Assembly: GCA_017405525.1 (NCBI GenBank)
Contig: JAFRAH010000020.1
Coordinates: 1-39,563 of the forward strand
Direction of reading: 5' to 3'
DNA length: 39,563 nt
DNA from: Synergistaceae bacterium
Lineage (GTDB): Bacteria > Synergistota > Synergistia > Synergistales > Aminobacteriaceae
In this document: positions 8,162 through 14,300 of the stretch, piece after piece
Layout: each line of letters starts with the position of its first letter
How positions within the stretch are numbered: the first letter of the stretch is position 1
The notes under the pieces: generated by a model
What the model saw: only the letters and a program-made list of their open reading frames with translations
The model's database searches: none
Told to the model about the DNA's origin: nothing
Program-made: the position numbers and the translations under genes

Positions 8162-8257
8162 TTACGTCAGCCAAAGCAATTTAACCCTCTGGAAATAGTA
8201 CCAAGGGTTAAACGTAAATCCGAAATTGACTGCTGATGAAAGGATCGAATTATTCAC
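8162..8257 (-). CDS. Aromatic-rich leader peptide (attenuator)
   Basis: A 31-codon open frame with a GTG start and TAA stop, upstream of the AroB-like gene. Eight of 31 residues are aromatic: Phe12, Phe14, Phe16, Trp19, Tyr20, Tyr21, Phe22 and Trp29, including NPWYYFQ. A GCGGAG site lies 13 bases before GTG, which is somewhat far; no other start is available in the frame. The Trp-Tyr-Tyr-Phe codons (8203-8192) fall in the loop of a 9-bp hairpin (TTTAACCCT/AGGGTTAAA). The stop codon is placed so that a terminating ribosome would cover 8176-8167. This is the layout of leader peptides such as trpL and pheL. The peptide is inferred from sequence only. Confidence 0.7.
   Translation of the reverse strand: MNNSILSSAVNFGFTFNPWYYFQRVKLLWLT
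8180..8212 (-). promoter_or_regulatory. Attenuator hairpin 1 with Trp-Tyr-Tyr-Phe codons in the loop
   Basis: TTTAACCCT (8212-8204) and AGGGTTAAA (8188-8180) form a perfect 9-bp stem. The 15-base loop starts exactly at the UGG codon of the leader peptide. Downstream, CTTTGGCTGA (8176-8167) can pair over 10 bp, with one wobble, with TCAGCCAGAG (8104-8095) in the terminator loop. That gives a plausible antiterminator when ribosomes stall at the aromatic codons. Confidence 0.7.
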
Positions 8258-8298
8258 TGCAAAAAATTATCTCCGCTAAAAATTTTTGAACTGTGAGA

Positions 8299-8327
8299 AT
8301 AATTGCACAATATCCCGCAAATGTCAA
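8299..8327 (-). promoter_or_regulatory. Promoter for the leader peptide and AroB-like gene
   Basis: On the minus strand a perfect TTGACA (8327-8322) is separated by 17 bases from AATTAT (8304-8299; 4 of 6 matches), which is preceded by a TGn extension. The -35 overlaps the TGA stop of larE. Transcription would start near 8292 and give a leader of about 240 bases. Confidence 0.7.
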
Positions 8328-9133
8328 GAAATAATAGCCTCGTTCATGCTCCCTGTCCTGTAGCCCTTGAGGTCAAGCGTAACATACGAGAACCCTAATT
8401 CCTTTAGCGTCCCGTAGATTTTCGTGCGTGCCTCCTCCTGAAGTACCCTGCCGAAATCTTCCGGGAGTAACTCAATTCTTGCCATCCTCCCGTGAATCCT
8501 CACCCTGAACTGACGGAAGCCCATAGACCTCATGAGCTCTTCAGCCTGTTCGACCATGAGCAATTTTTCCGGGGTAATCTCCTCGCCATAGACGAACCTT
8601 GAGGCAAGGCAGGCAGTAGCTGGCTTGTCCCATGTCGGAAGGCCAAGCTCCCGCGAAAGCTCCCTAACGTCTGACTTCGTGAACGAGCATTCACGCAGTG
8701 GACTCTTTATGCCCAGCTCACCGAGTGCCTTCATTCCGGGCCTGTAGTCGCCTAAGTCGTCGAGGTTTGAGCCGTCAGCAACGTGTGATGTTCCGTGCCT
8801 GTTTGCGGCCTGAAGTATCCTCGTGAAGATTGCGTGCTTGCAGATGTAGCACCTGTCGGGAGGGTTGGAGGTGAAGCCCTCAATGTCTGAAGCCTCAACG
8901 TGAAGAGTAACCTGCTTGATTCCCTCAGAGCTGCAGAATTTTGCGGCCTCGTCAGTTTCACGGCGGGCTGTGAATGACGCTGAGACTGTTACGGCAAGTG
9001 CCTTGTCCCCCAGAACGTCATGCGCAACTTTGAGCAGTAATGTGCTGTCAACGCCTCCTGAGAATGCCACTGCAACGCTCCCAAGTGAGGCAATGTATTT
9101 CCTGAGTGCCTCGTGTTTTTCCTGAATGCTCAT
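8324..9133 (-). CDS. larE: ATP-dependent sacrificial sulfur transferase LarE
   Basis: A 269-residue PP-loop enzyme that supplies sulfur, from its own cysteine or a cluster, for the nickel-pincer cofactor of lactate racemase. The PP-loop SGGVDS is at residues 25-30 in a VAVAFSGGVDSTLLL context. The block NPPDRCYICKHAIF and the segment KPATACLASRFVYG are typical; Cys175 corresponds to the sacrificial cysteine of Lactobacillus LarE. No larA, larB or larC is in the window, so the cofactor's user is unknown. The start has GGGAGGAC about 7 bases upstream. The gene lies 23 bases downstream of the tRNA-Ser terminator. Confidence 0.88.
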   Translation of the reverse strand: MSIQEKHEALRKYIASLGSVAVAFSGGVDSTLLLKVAHDVLGDKALAVTVSASFTARRETDEAAKFCSSEGIKQVTLHVEASDIEGFTSNPPDRCYICKHAIFTRILQAANRHGTSHVADGSNLDDLGDYRPGMKALGELGIKSPLRECSFTKSDVRELSRELGLPTWDKPATACLASRFVYGEEITPEKLLMVEQAEELMRSMGFRQFRVRIHGRMARIELLPEDFGRVLQEEARTKIYGTLKELGFSYVTLDLKGYRTGSMNEAIIS

Positions 9134-9156
9134 GATTTTAGTCCTCCCTCAATATA

Positions 9157-9188
9157 CGAAAAAGCCCTGCAGGTAATCTACAGGACTT
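9157..9188 (-). terminator. Rho-independent terminator of tRNA-Ser
   Basis: AAGTCCTGTAG pairs with CTGCAGGGCTT over 11 bp (two G-U wobbles) on the minus strand, followed by a T run (plus A5 at 9159-9163). It lies about 18 bases after the tRNA CCA end. Confidence 0.85.
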
Positions 9189-9205
9189 GATGATTTCGTG
9201 AATTA

Positions 9206-9293
9206 TGGCGGAGAATGGAGGATTCGAACCCCCGGAGGCTTGCACCTCAATTGATTTCAAGTCAACCGCCATCGACCACTCGGCCAATTCTCC
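9206..9293 (-). tRNA. tRNA-Ser (anticodon UGA)
   Basis: An 88-base class II tRNA including an encoded CCA end (9208-9206). The acceptor stem GGAGAAT pairs with ATTCTCC. The D-loop has the usual GGCCGAGTGGTC form, the anticodon loop CTTGAAA gives UGA (plus 9257-9259), a long variable arm is present, and the T-loop reads GGTTCGAATCC. It decodes UCA and related serine codons. Confidence 0.95.
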
Positions 9294-9307
9294 GTAAAAC
9301 AGGCGGA

Positions 9308-9316
9308 ATTATAGCA
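9308..9316 (-). promoter_or_regulatory. Extended -10 promoter of tRNA-Ser
   Basis: TGCTATAAT on the minus strand is a perfect TGn extended -10, about 15 bases before the tRNA 5' end, which fits a short tRNA leader. Confidence 0.55.
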
Positions 9317-9404
9317 CATAGTGTGAAATTTTGCACAATCCCAAATTAATCAGCGACAGAAACGCGCAAATGCCTCAAGTTCACGCACTCAGTCAATTAC
9401 AGGT

Positions 9405-9410
9405 TATAAT
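9405..9410 (+). promoter_or_regulatory. Possible -10 box upstream of the flippase-like gene
   Basis: TATAAT lies 37 bases before the preferred TTG start at 9448. Only a weak -35 candidate (TTCACG, 19 bases upstream) is present. Confidence 0.35.
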
Positions 9411-9447
9411 AATCCCCAAATTTTCACATGACGGAGGATTTATAGCC

Positions 9448-10494
9448 TTGTCCCTGAGAAAAGGTCTCATAATATTCATACTGTTAGCGTTCGGAGTGAG
9501 TGCCGTAATAATTTTTCGGAGCGTTGACGGCCACACTATACGTTCACTTCTTGCCGCCGATAAATTCAAGCTCATCATTGCCCTTCTTGCTGTTTTTGCT
9601 GCTTGGGTATGCGATTCCGGGAGGTTCTGCGCCCTTGCCTCAGCCGCACATGAACACGTCTCGTTCCCGCTGGGTATAGCCCTCACGTGGCTGAACTACT
9701 TCGGGAGTGCCGTTACCCCCATGCAGTCGGGAGGAGGGCCGTTCCAGGTCTATGCACTCTACAAGCGGGGTATACCTGTCGGGAAAGGTATAGCCATCAC
9801 GTTAATGCGGACGATGCTGACGGTGCTGATACTGACGCTCTCAGTTCCTGTAGCCTTGATGTTCGACCCTGACATTCTGGAGGGCAGCCCGTTCCTGAAG
9901 GGTCTTGTGTCTTATGTCTTCATGGTCATACTGGCAACTTGGGCATTTGTTGCGTTCACCATCATGAAACCCGAAATGGTCAAGAAACTCGCAAGGGTTA
10001 CTGTTATGTGGTTGAGACGCTTCAACTTCATGAAGTCGAACAGGACAGTGATAAAGATAGTTCAGTGGCTTGACCGTGAGATAGATAACTACATACTTAA
10101 CTTCAGGCTAGTGTTCCATTCCGGGAAGACTTGGCTTTTCATTGCGGTAATACTCTCAGTGCTTCATCTGCTATCACTGTTTACCGTTCTTCCTGTCCTG
10201 ATGTCAGCCGTTGGACTTCCCTACAGGTACGCTCAGACTATAGCGGTTCAGGCTGTGTTCATGTTCATACTGTATTTTGTGCCGACACCGGGGGCTTCGG
10301 GAGTTGCTGAGGGTGGCGGGGCATTGCTCTACTCGGTGCTTATGCCTGAGAACATGGCCGGGGTTATGGCGGTTATATGCCGTTTCTTCACTGACTATAT
10401 ATCTATTTTCATGGGAGTGGTTGTAGTTATCCGTATGCTGGGCTGGGGAGTGAGTGAGAATTTGCACAAGGGGGCTTCAGTTGAGGATGCCTGA
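9448..10494 (+). CDS. Flippase-like multi-pass membrane protein (LPG synthase TM-region/UPF0104 family)
   Basis: A 348-residue integral membrane protein with about eight hydrophobic segments. It resembles the transmembrane half of lysylphosphatidylglycerol synthase and related AglD/YbhN proteins, without the aminoacyl-transfer domain. Typical features are the WLNYFGSAVTPMQSGGGP block (about 80-100), and the PTPGASGVAEGG motif in the C-terminal half. Homologues are proposed lipid flippases; the substrate is not known. A longer in-frame ATG start at 9331 exists, but TTG at 9448 is preferred: GGAGG lies 10 bases upstream and the hydrophobic N-terminus starts there. The stop overlaps the next gene. 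Confidence 0.8.
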   Translation: MSLRKGLIIFILLAFGVSAVIIFRSVDGHTIRSLLAADKFKLIIALLAVFAAWVCDSGRFCALASAAHEHVSFPLGIALTWLNYFGSAVTPMQSGGGPFQVYALYKRGIPVGKGIAITLMRTMLTVLILTLSVPVALMFDPDILEGSPFLKGLVSYVFMVILATWAFVAFTIMKPEMVKKLARVTVMWLRRFNFMKSNRTVIKIVQWLDREIDNYILNFRLVFHSGKTWLFIAVILSVLHLLSLFTVLPVLMSAVGLPYRYAQTIAVQAVFMFILYFVPTPGASGVAEGGGALLYSVLMPENMAGVMAVICRFFTDYISIFMGVVVVIRMLGWGVSENLHKGASVEDA

Positions 10495-11056
10495 GAGAGT
10501 CCGGGGCTTCATCTTCAGGATGCGCGGGGGAATATGGACGCTCCTATTTGTGGCAATCCTCTTCATGGTTCGCGGGACAACTCCGGGGATTATCGCGCTC
10601 TCACTCGTGATTGTGTTGCTTGGGCAGTTATGGCGTTGCTGGTCTGCGGGCTCAATCGGGCTCTACAGGGGCGAGAACGTCAAGGCCCTCAAGCTGGCAG
10701 TAACCGGGTCGTATGCTCTCATGCGCAACCCGTTGTACTTCGGGAATTTCGTTATAGGCTTGGGCTGGAGCATCATTGCCGGGAAATTGGCGGTTCTGGT
10801 TTTTGCCGTGAGCTTCTGGGTTCTCTACTGCCTCGTGATTATCCCTCATGAGGAAAAATTTTTGTCCGGGAAGTTCGGCCATGAATACGAGGAATACTGC
10901 AGGAAGGTCAAACGCTTTCACCCTTCGGAACTCGACATCAACGCCCTCAAATCACCCCCTGACTTCAGCATCATAAAGCGCAGTGAGATACACACGATAA
11001 TTTCAACGCTCATCGGGACAACCATAATAATTGCTGTGTCTCTATGCTATACTTGA
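10487..11056 (+). CDS. Isoprenylcysteine carboxyl methyltransferase (ICMT)/PEMT-like membrane protein
   Basis: A 189-residue membrane protein with two N-terminal and two central hydrophobic segments plus a C-terminal one. It matches the bacterial ICMT/phospholipid methyltransferase-like family: GSYALMRNPLYFGNFVIGLG, then IIPHEEKFLSGKFGHEYEEY, the conserved SAM-binding C-terminal region. The acceptor substrate is unknown. I choose the ATG at 10487, which overlaps the preceding stop (translational coupling); a GTG 11 codons upstream is an alternative. Adjacency to the flippase-like gene suggests a role in lipid or envelope modification, as inference only. Confidence 0.75.
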   Translation: MPERVRGFIFRMRGGIWTLLFVAILFMVRGTTPGIIALSLVIVLLGQLWRCWSAGSIGLYRGENVKALKLAVTGSYALMRNPLYFGNFVIGLGWSIIAGKLAVLVFAVSFWVLYCLVIIPHEEKFLSGKFGHEYEEYCRKVKRFHPSELDINALKSPPDFSIIKRSEIHTIISTLIGTTIIIAVSLCYT

Positions 11057-11092
11057 TTGCTCACAATTACGGCAAAGGAGGCCTGAGAGTTA

Positions 11093-11752
11093 ATGTGTAC
11101 AGGACAAACAGAACCTGATACTGAAAGCGCAGGAATGAAGCAGCCTGAAGTAGCGACAATAAACGAGCTCCTTTCGGCAATATCAGAGAACGAATACCCG
11201 CAGTATATACTTGATGCACTGGGCACGGTGCAGGAATGGATGAACGATGCTACGGCCAAGCCTGACGAGCCTGACGAGGCAGACATATTCGCGTCAATAT
11301 TCGGGGATGCCTTCAGCGATGAACTGCATGGGATTGACGGACTGTTTGAGCGTCTTGAAGATGTCGGGGAATTTGCCGACGTTATACCCAACTCTAGGAC
11401 ACCCGAAGGAAAGCCTGATACTATCATAGTCAGCATTGCCCCGCCGGATTACGAGAGCGGACTCAGGACGGCTATAGATTATGCGGCGGTCTTCAACAGG
11501 CCAAATTGCCGGAGGGTCTGGATAATCAGCGACACGTTCATATTCGACGAGGTCATAAAGTTTTCGCCTCATGTTGATGCACTCTCAAAGCAGGGAATAA
11601 CATTGCGGTTTATCCTCGTAACTCCTTGGGGATGGGTTGAGCTGCCACTGAGTGGAGCAACTGCCTCAAAGCACCAGTTCTTGCTGAGGACTAAGGAGGA
11701 GCTTGACCCCAAGCCGGAGGAGAAAATCAGGAGACGAAGGAAGAAACAGTAA
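11093..11752 (+). CDS. Hypothetical protein, not recognised
   Basis: A 219-residue soluble protein with no signal peptide or membrane segment. The N-terminal half is very acidic (a DEPDEADIFASIFGDAFSDE stretch at about 58-78). The C-terminal half looks like an alternating beta/alpha fold with hydrophobic strands (VWIISDTFIF, LRFILVTPWGWVELPL) and ends in a basic tail (KIRRRRKKQ). I cannot assign a family. The start has AAAGGAGG about 12 bases upstream, and a strong terminator follows, so it is a real gene. Confidence 0.7.
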   Translation: MCTGQTEPDTESAGMKQPEVATINELLSAISENEYPQYILDALGTVQEWMNDATAKPDEPDEADIFASIFGDAFSDELHGIDGLFERLEDVGEFADVIPNSRTPEGKPDTIIVSIAPPDYESGLRTAIDYAAVFNRPNCRRVWIISDTFIFDEVIKFSPHVDALSKQGITLRFILVTPWGWVELPLSGATASKHQFLLRTKEELDPKPEEKIRRRRKKQ

Positions 11753-11760
11753 CCATAAAG

Positions 11761-11799
11761 GCAGGTCATGAGGTGAGAACTTCACGGCCTGCTTTTTTT
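11761..11799 (+). terminator. Rho-independent terminator after the hypothetical gene
   Basis: GCAGG (11761-11765) pairs with CCTGC (11788-11792), with an inner GTGA/TCAC stem, followed by T7 (11793-11799). It lies between convergent genes and may also help stop the GNAT transcript. Confidence 0.75.
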
Positions 11800-11806
11800 G
11801 TGCGTA

Positions 11807-12298
11807 CTAGTCCCGGAACTCAAGCCTCATCTGATACCAGACTGCCCCGCCATGAACTGAGCTGCTCACTCCCTCACTGATGAAGCCGAAGCCTGAATAC
11901 CACCCCATGAGCCCGGCCTTGCAGGTGAGGACGAGACCCTTGCGGCCATGTTCACGCGTGTCATGTATTGCCCGCCCGATGAGTTCACCGGCATAACCCT
12001 TCCGCCTGTATTCCGGGATAGTGTTTACCCCGAAGATCATCTGCCATTGCCCGGCCTCGTTGTGAATCTCTGCGTGTGAGTACATCTCATCCGTCAAGTC
12101 CCGTTCATCCGTGCACATCCCATCAACAAACGATATCAGCCTCCCGTCCTCGAACATGAGCCAGAAATGTGATGCATAGTGTCTCAGCCGCTCACTGAAC
12201 GTCTCACGTGTTGCCGCCTCACTTGGCGGGAAACATTCAGCCTCAACGCGCGCTATAGCATCAAGGTCATTCAGTGTTGCCGTTCGTATTGTAGTCAT
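11807..12298 (-). CDS. GNAT-family N-acetyltransferase
   Basis: A 163-residue GCN5-related acetyltransferase. The N-terminus IRTATLNDLDAIARVEAECF is the usual first strand and helix. The acetyl-CoA pyrophosphate loop is in GVNTIPEYRRKGYAGELI (about 92-108), followed by LVLTCKAGLMGWYSGFGF, similar to arylalkylamine N-acetyltransferase-like members. The substrate is unknown. It lies 9 bases downstream of the flavodoxin-fold gene and is probably cotranscribed with it. Confidence 0.85.
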   Translation of the reverse strand: MTTIRTATLNDLDAIARVEAECFPPSEAATRETFSERLRHYASHFWLMFEDGRLISFVDGMCTDERDLTDEMYSHAEIHNEAGQWQMIFGVNTIPEYRRKGYAGELIGRAIHDTREHGRKGLVLTCKAGLMGWYSGFGFISEGVSSSVHGGAVWYQMRLEFRD

Positions 12299-12307
12299 TC
12301 TGCCTAG

Positions 12308-12943
12308 CTACCGTATGAAGTTCGTGAACGTTATTTCCTCATGGACGGGCTCATGAACTCCTACCTTTTTCCCCGCCTCAATGCACTTCAGAAGGTACGC
12401 CATGTTTTCGCCGAGCGTCCTCATCGTCTGCATACCCTCAAGGTCTTTGCGAACGTCATCAGGTGTGAAGCCGTGAACTTGATTCCAGTACTGGGACGAG
12501 ACTATAGGCATGTTCTTTATCGTGAAGTACTTGTTGAGACGGTCAAACGCCGCAGTAGCTCCTCCCCTCCTGCACGACACAACGCAAGCTCCGAGCTTGT
12601 TGGCAAATTTCGATTCGTTCGCCGAACTGTCGCCGGAGAAGAAGAACCTGTCGAGGAACGCGCAAAGACTCCCTGCAGGCCCGGCGTAATACACTGGGGA
12701 ACCGATAACTATTCCGCCGAACTCGTCAAGCCTTGAGGCAAGTTCACGCACTGAGTCGTTGAAGACGCAATGACCAAGCTCCTGGCACTTGAAGCACGCT
12801 ATACAGCCCTGAATTACCTTCTTGCCGATCCAGAATATCTCGGTGTCTACTCCGTTCTTGTTGAGGCTCCCGGCTACCTCACTTAGTGCCGTGAACGTAC
12901 AACCATGCTCATTAGGTGAACCGTTAATCAGTAATACCCTCAT
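12308..12943 (-). CDS. Flavodoxin-fold NAD(P)H:FMN reductase / iron-sulfur flavoprotein-like
   Basis: A 211-residue FMN-binding protein of the NADPH-dependent FMN reductase family. The N-terminal LLINGSPNEHGCT is the FMN phosphate loop. The cysteine-containing CIACFKCQELGHCVFND (about 47-63) is typical of multimeric flavodoxin and iron-sulfur flavoproteins, and GSPVYYAGPAG (about 80-90) is the second FMN loop. It probably handles electron transfer or quinone/nitro reduction in an anaerobic cell. The start has a GGGGG run about 10 bases upstream. Confidence 0.82.
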   Translation of the reverse strand: MRVLLINGSPNEHGCTFTALSEVAGSLNKNGVDTEIFWIGKKVIQGCIACFKCQELGHCVFNDSVRELASRLDEFGGIVIGSPVYYAGPAGSLCAFLDRFFFSGDSSANESKFANKLGACVVSCRRGGATAAFDRLNKYFTIKNMPIVSSQYWNQVHGFTPDDVRKDLEGMQTMRTLGENMAYLLKCIEAGKKVGVHEPVHEEITFTNFIR

Positions 12944-13079
12944 GAATTTTTTACCCCCTGCAAAAAATTTTGGATGCCCTACATTTTACCTTAACGCAGG
13001 AAATTTTAGGCATTATTGCGGTATACTATTGAGACAATTTTTGTGGGGTGTGATTAATCATGAATACAGAGGGTAATAA

Positions 13080-14285
13080 ATGCTTACACTAGACAAAGTT
13101 TATCATGCTGCTTACGTTCTCAGGGAGTGTGCAAGGAAGACTGATCTCATCGCCGCGCCGTTACTCAGTGAGGAGCACAACCTATACTTGAAGACTGAGA
13201 ACCTTCAGGTAACAGGGAGCTTCAAGCTGAGGGGGGCATACTACAAGATCTCCCAGCTCAGTGATGAGGACAAGGCCAAAGGCATCGTAGCATGTTCAGC
13301 CGGCAATCACGCTCAGGGCGTGGCTATGGCAGCCTCACGCAAGGGCATCGCATCAACAATCTGTATGCCAGACTCCGCTCCAGTCATGAAGGTTGAGAGC
13401 ACACGAAGGCTTGGCGCAAATATCGAGCTCGTCAAGGGCGCATATGATGACGCACACGACCGGGCAGTCCATCTAGTCGAGGAGACAGGTGCGGCGTTCA
13501 TTCACCCGTATGATGATGATTACGTCATTGCGGGGCAGGCCACTATAGGGCTCGAAATTCTTGACCAGCTCGAAGATGTCGAGGCAATAATCGTTCCCAT
13601 TGGAGGGGGCGGGCTCATCTCAGGGATTGCCTTTGCGGTGAAGTCCCTCAAGCCTGACGTGAAGATTTACGGTGTCCAAGCATCAGGTGCACCGTCAATG
13701 TACAACTCGTTCCATGCCCACGAACGAAGGACACTCGACAGCGTCTCAACGTTTGCTGACGGTATAGCGGTCAAGAACCCCGGCGAAAACACCTACGGGA
13801 TAATCTCACAGTACGTTGATGATATTGTCTGCGTCTCTGAGGACGAGATAGCGGCGGCAATCCTGGCACTTATCGAGCGTCAGAAGCTCATTGCTGAAGG
13901 TGCCGGGGCTGTACCAGTTGCGGCGGCCATGTTCCATAAGCTCCCTATTGAGGGCAGGAAGACCGTCTGCATCGTCTCAGGTGGGAACATTGACGTGAAC
14001 ATACTTTCACGCGTCATAACTAGGGGCCTCATGATGACCGGGCGGAACGTGAACATGACGATTGAGCTCGTCGACAAGCCGGGACAGCTCCAGCAGGTCA
14101 GCGAGATTATTGCCTCATGCGGTGCTAATGTCGTTTCTGTCTCTTACGACCACGGAGATACGAACATGGCGATAAATTCATGTTTCCTGAAGATAGCACT
14201 AGAGACCCTCAACACCGCACAGATTGAAACGATTCGGAAGGAGCTTGCCAACGCAGGCTTCAGGATCGTAACTGAAAGAGTCTAA
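13080..14285 (+). CDS. ilvA: Threonine ammonia-lyase (threonine deaminase)
   Basis: A PLP enzyme converting threonine to 2-oxobutanoate, the first step towards isoleucine or a catabolic route. The Schiff-base Lys is in GSFKLRGA (Lys49). The Asn loop SAGNHAQGVA, the phosphate-binding GGGG at 175-178 and the SGGNIDVNIL block are all present. A single C-terminal ACT domain (about 325-401) makes it the short 400-residue type (TdcB plus ACT). Biosynthetic or catabolic use is therefore not decided. The start follows AGAGGG closely. A 10-codon open frame starting at 13060 overlaps it but shows no Ile-rich leader. It begins the ilvA-M23-glyQ-glyS run. Confidence 0.92.
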   Translation: MLTLDKVYHAAYVLRECARKTDLIAAPLLSEEHNLYLKTENLQVTGSFKLRGAYYKISQLSDEDKAKGIVACSAGNHAQGVAMAASRKGIASTICMPDSAPVMKVESTRRLGANIELVKGAYDDAHDRAVHLVEETGAAFIHPYDDDYVIAGQATIGLEILDQLEDVEAIIVPIGGGGLISGIAFAVKSLKPDVKIYGVQASGAPSMYNSFHAHERRTLDSVSTFADGIAVKNPGENTYGIISQYVDDIVCVSEDEIAAAILALIERQKLIAEGAGAVPVAAAMFHKLPIEGRKTVCIVSGGNIDVNILSRVITRGLMMTGRNVNMTIELVDKPGQLQQVSEIIASCGANVVSVSYDHGDTNMAINSCFLKIALETLNTAQIETIRKELANAGFRIVTERV

Positions 14286-14300
14286 GGAGGACTGATCAGC

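Noticed and set aside
8072-8327. T-box or known riboswitch as the explanation of the AroB-like leader
   Set aside because: No T-box UGGNACCGCG sequence or specifier-loop pattern is present, and none of the common riboswitch cores fits; the leader-peptide model explains all parts.
13060-13092. 10-codon open frame overlapping the ilvA start, possible leader peptide
   Set aside because: It has no Ile, Val, Leu or Thr run (one Leu and one Thr only) and there is no terminator or alternative hairpin before ilvA.
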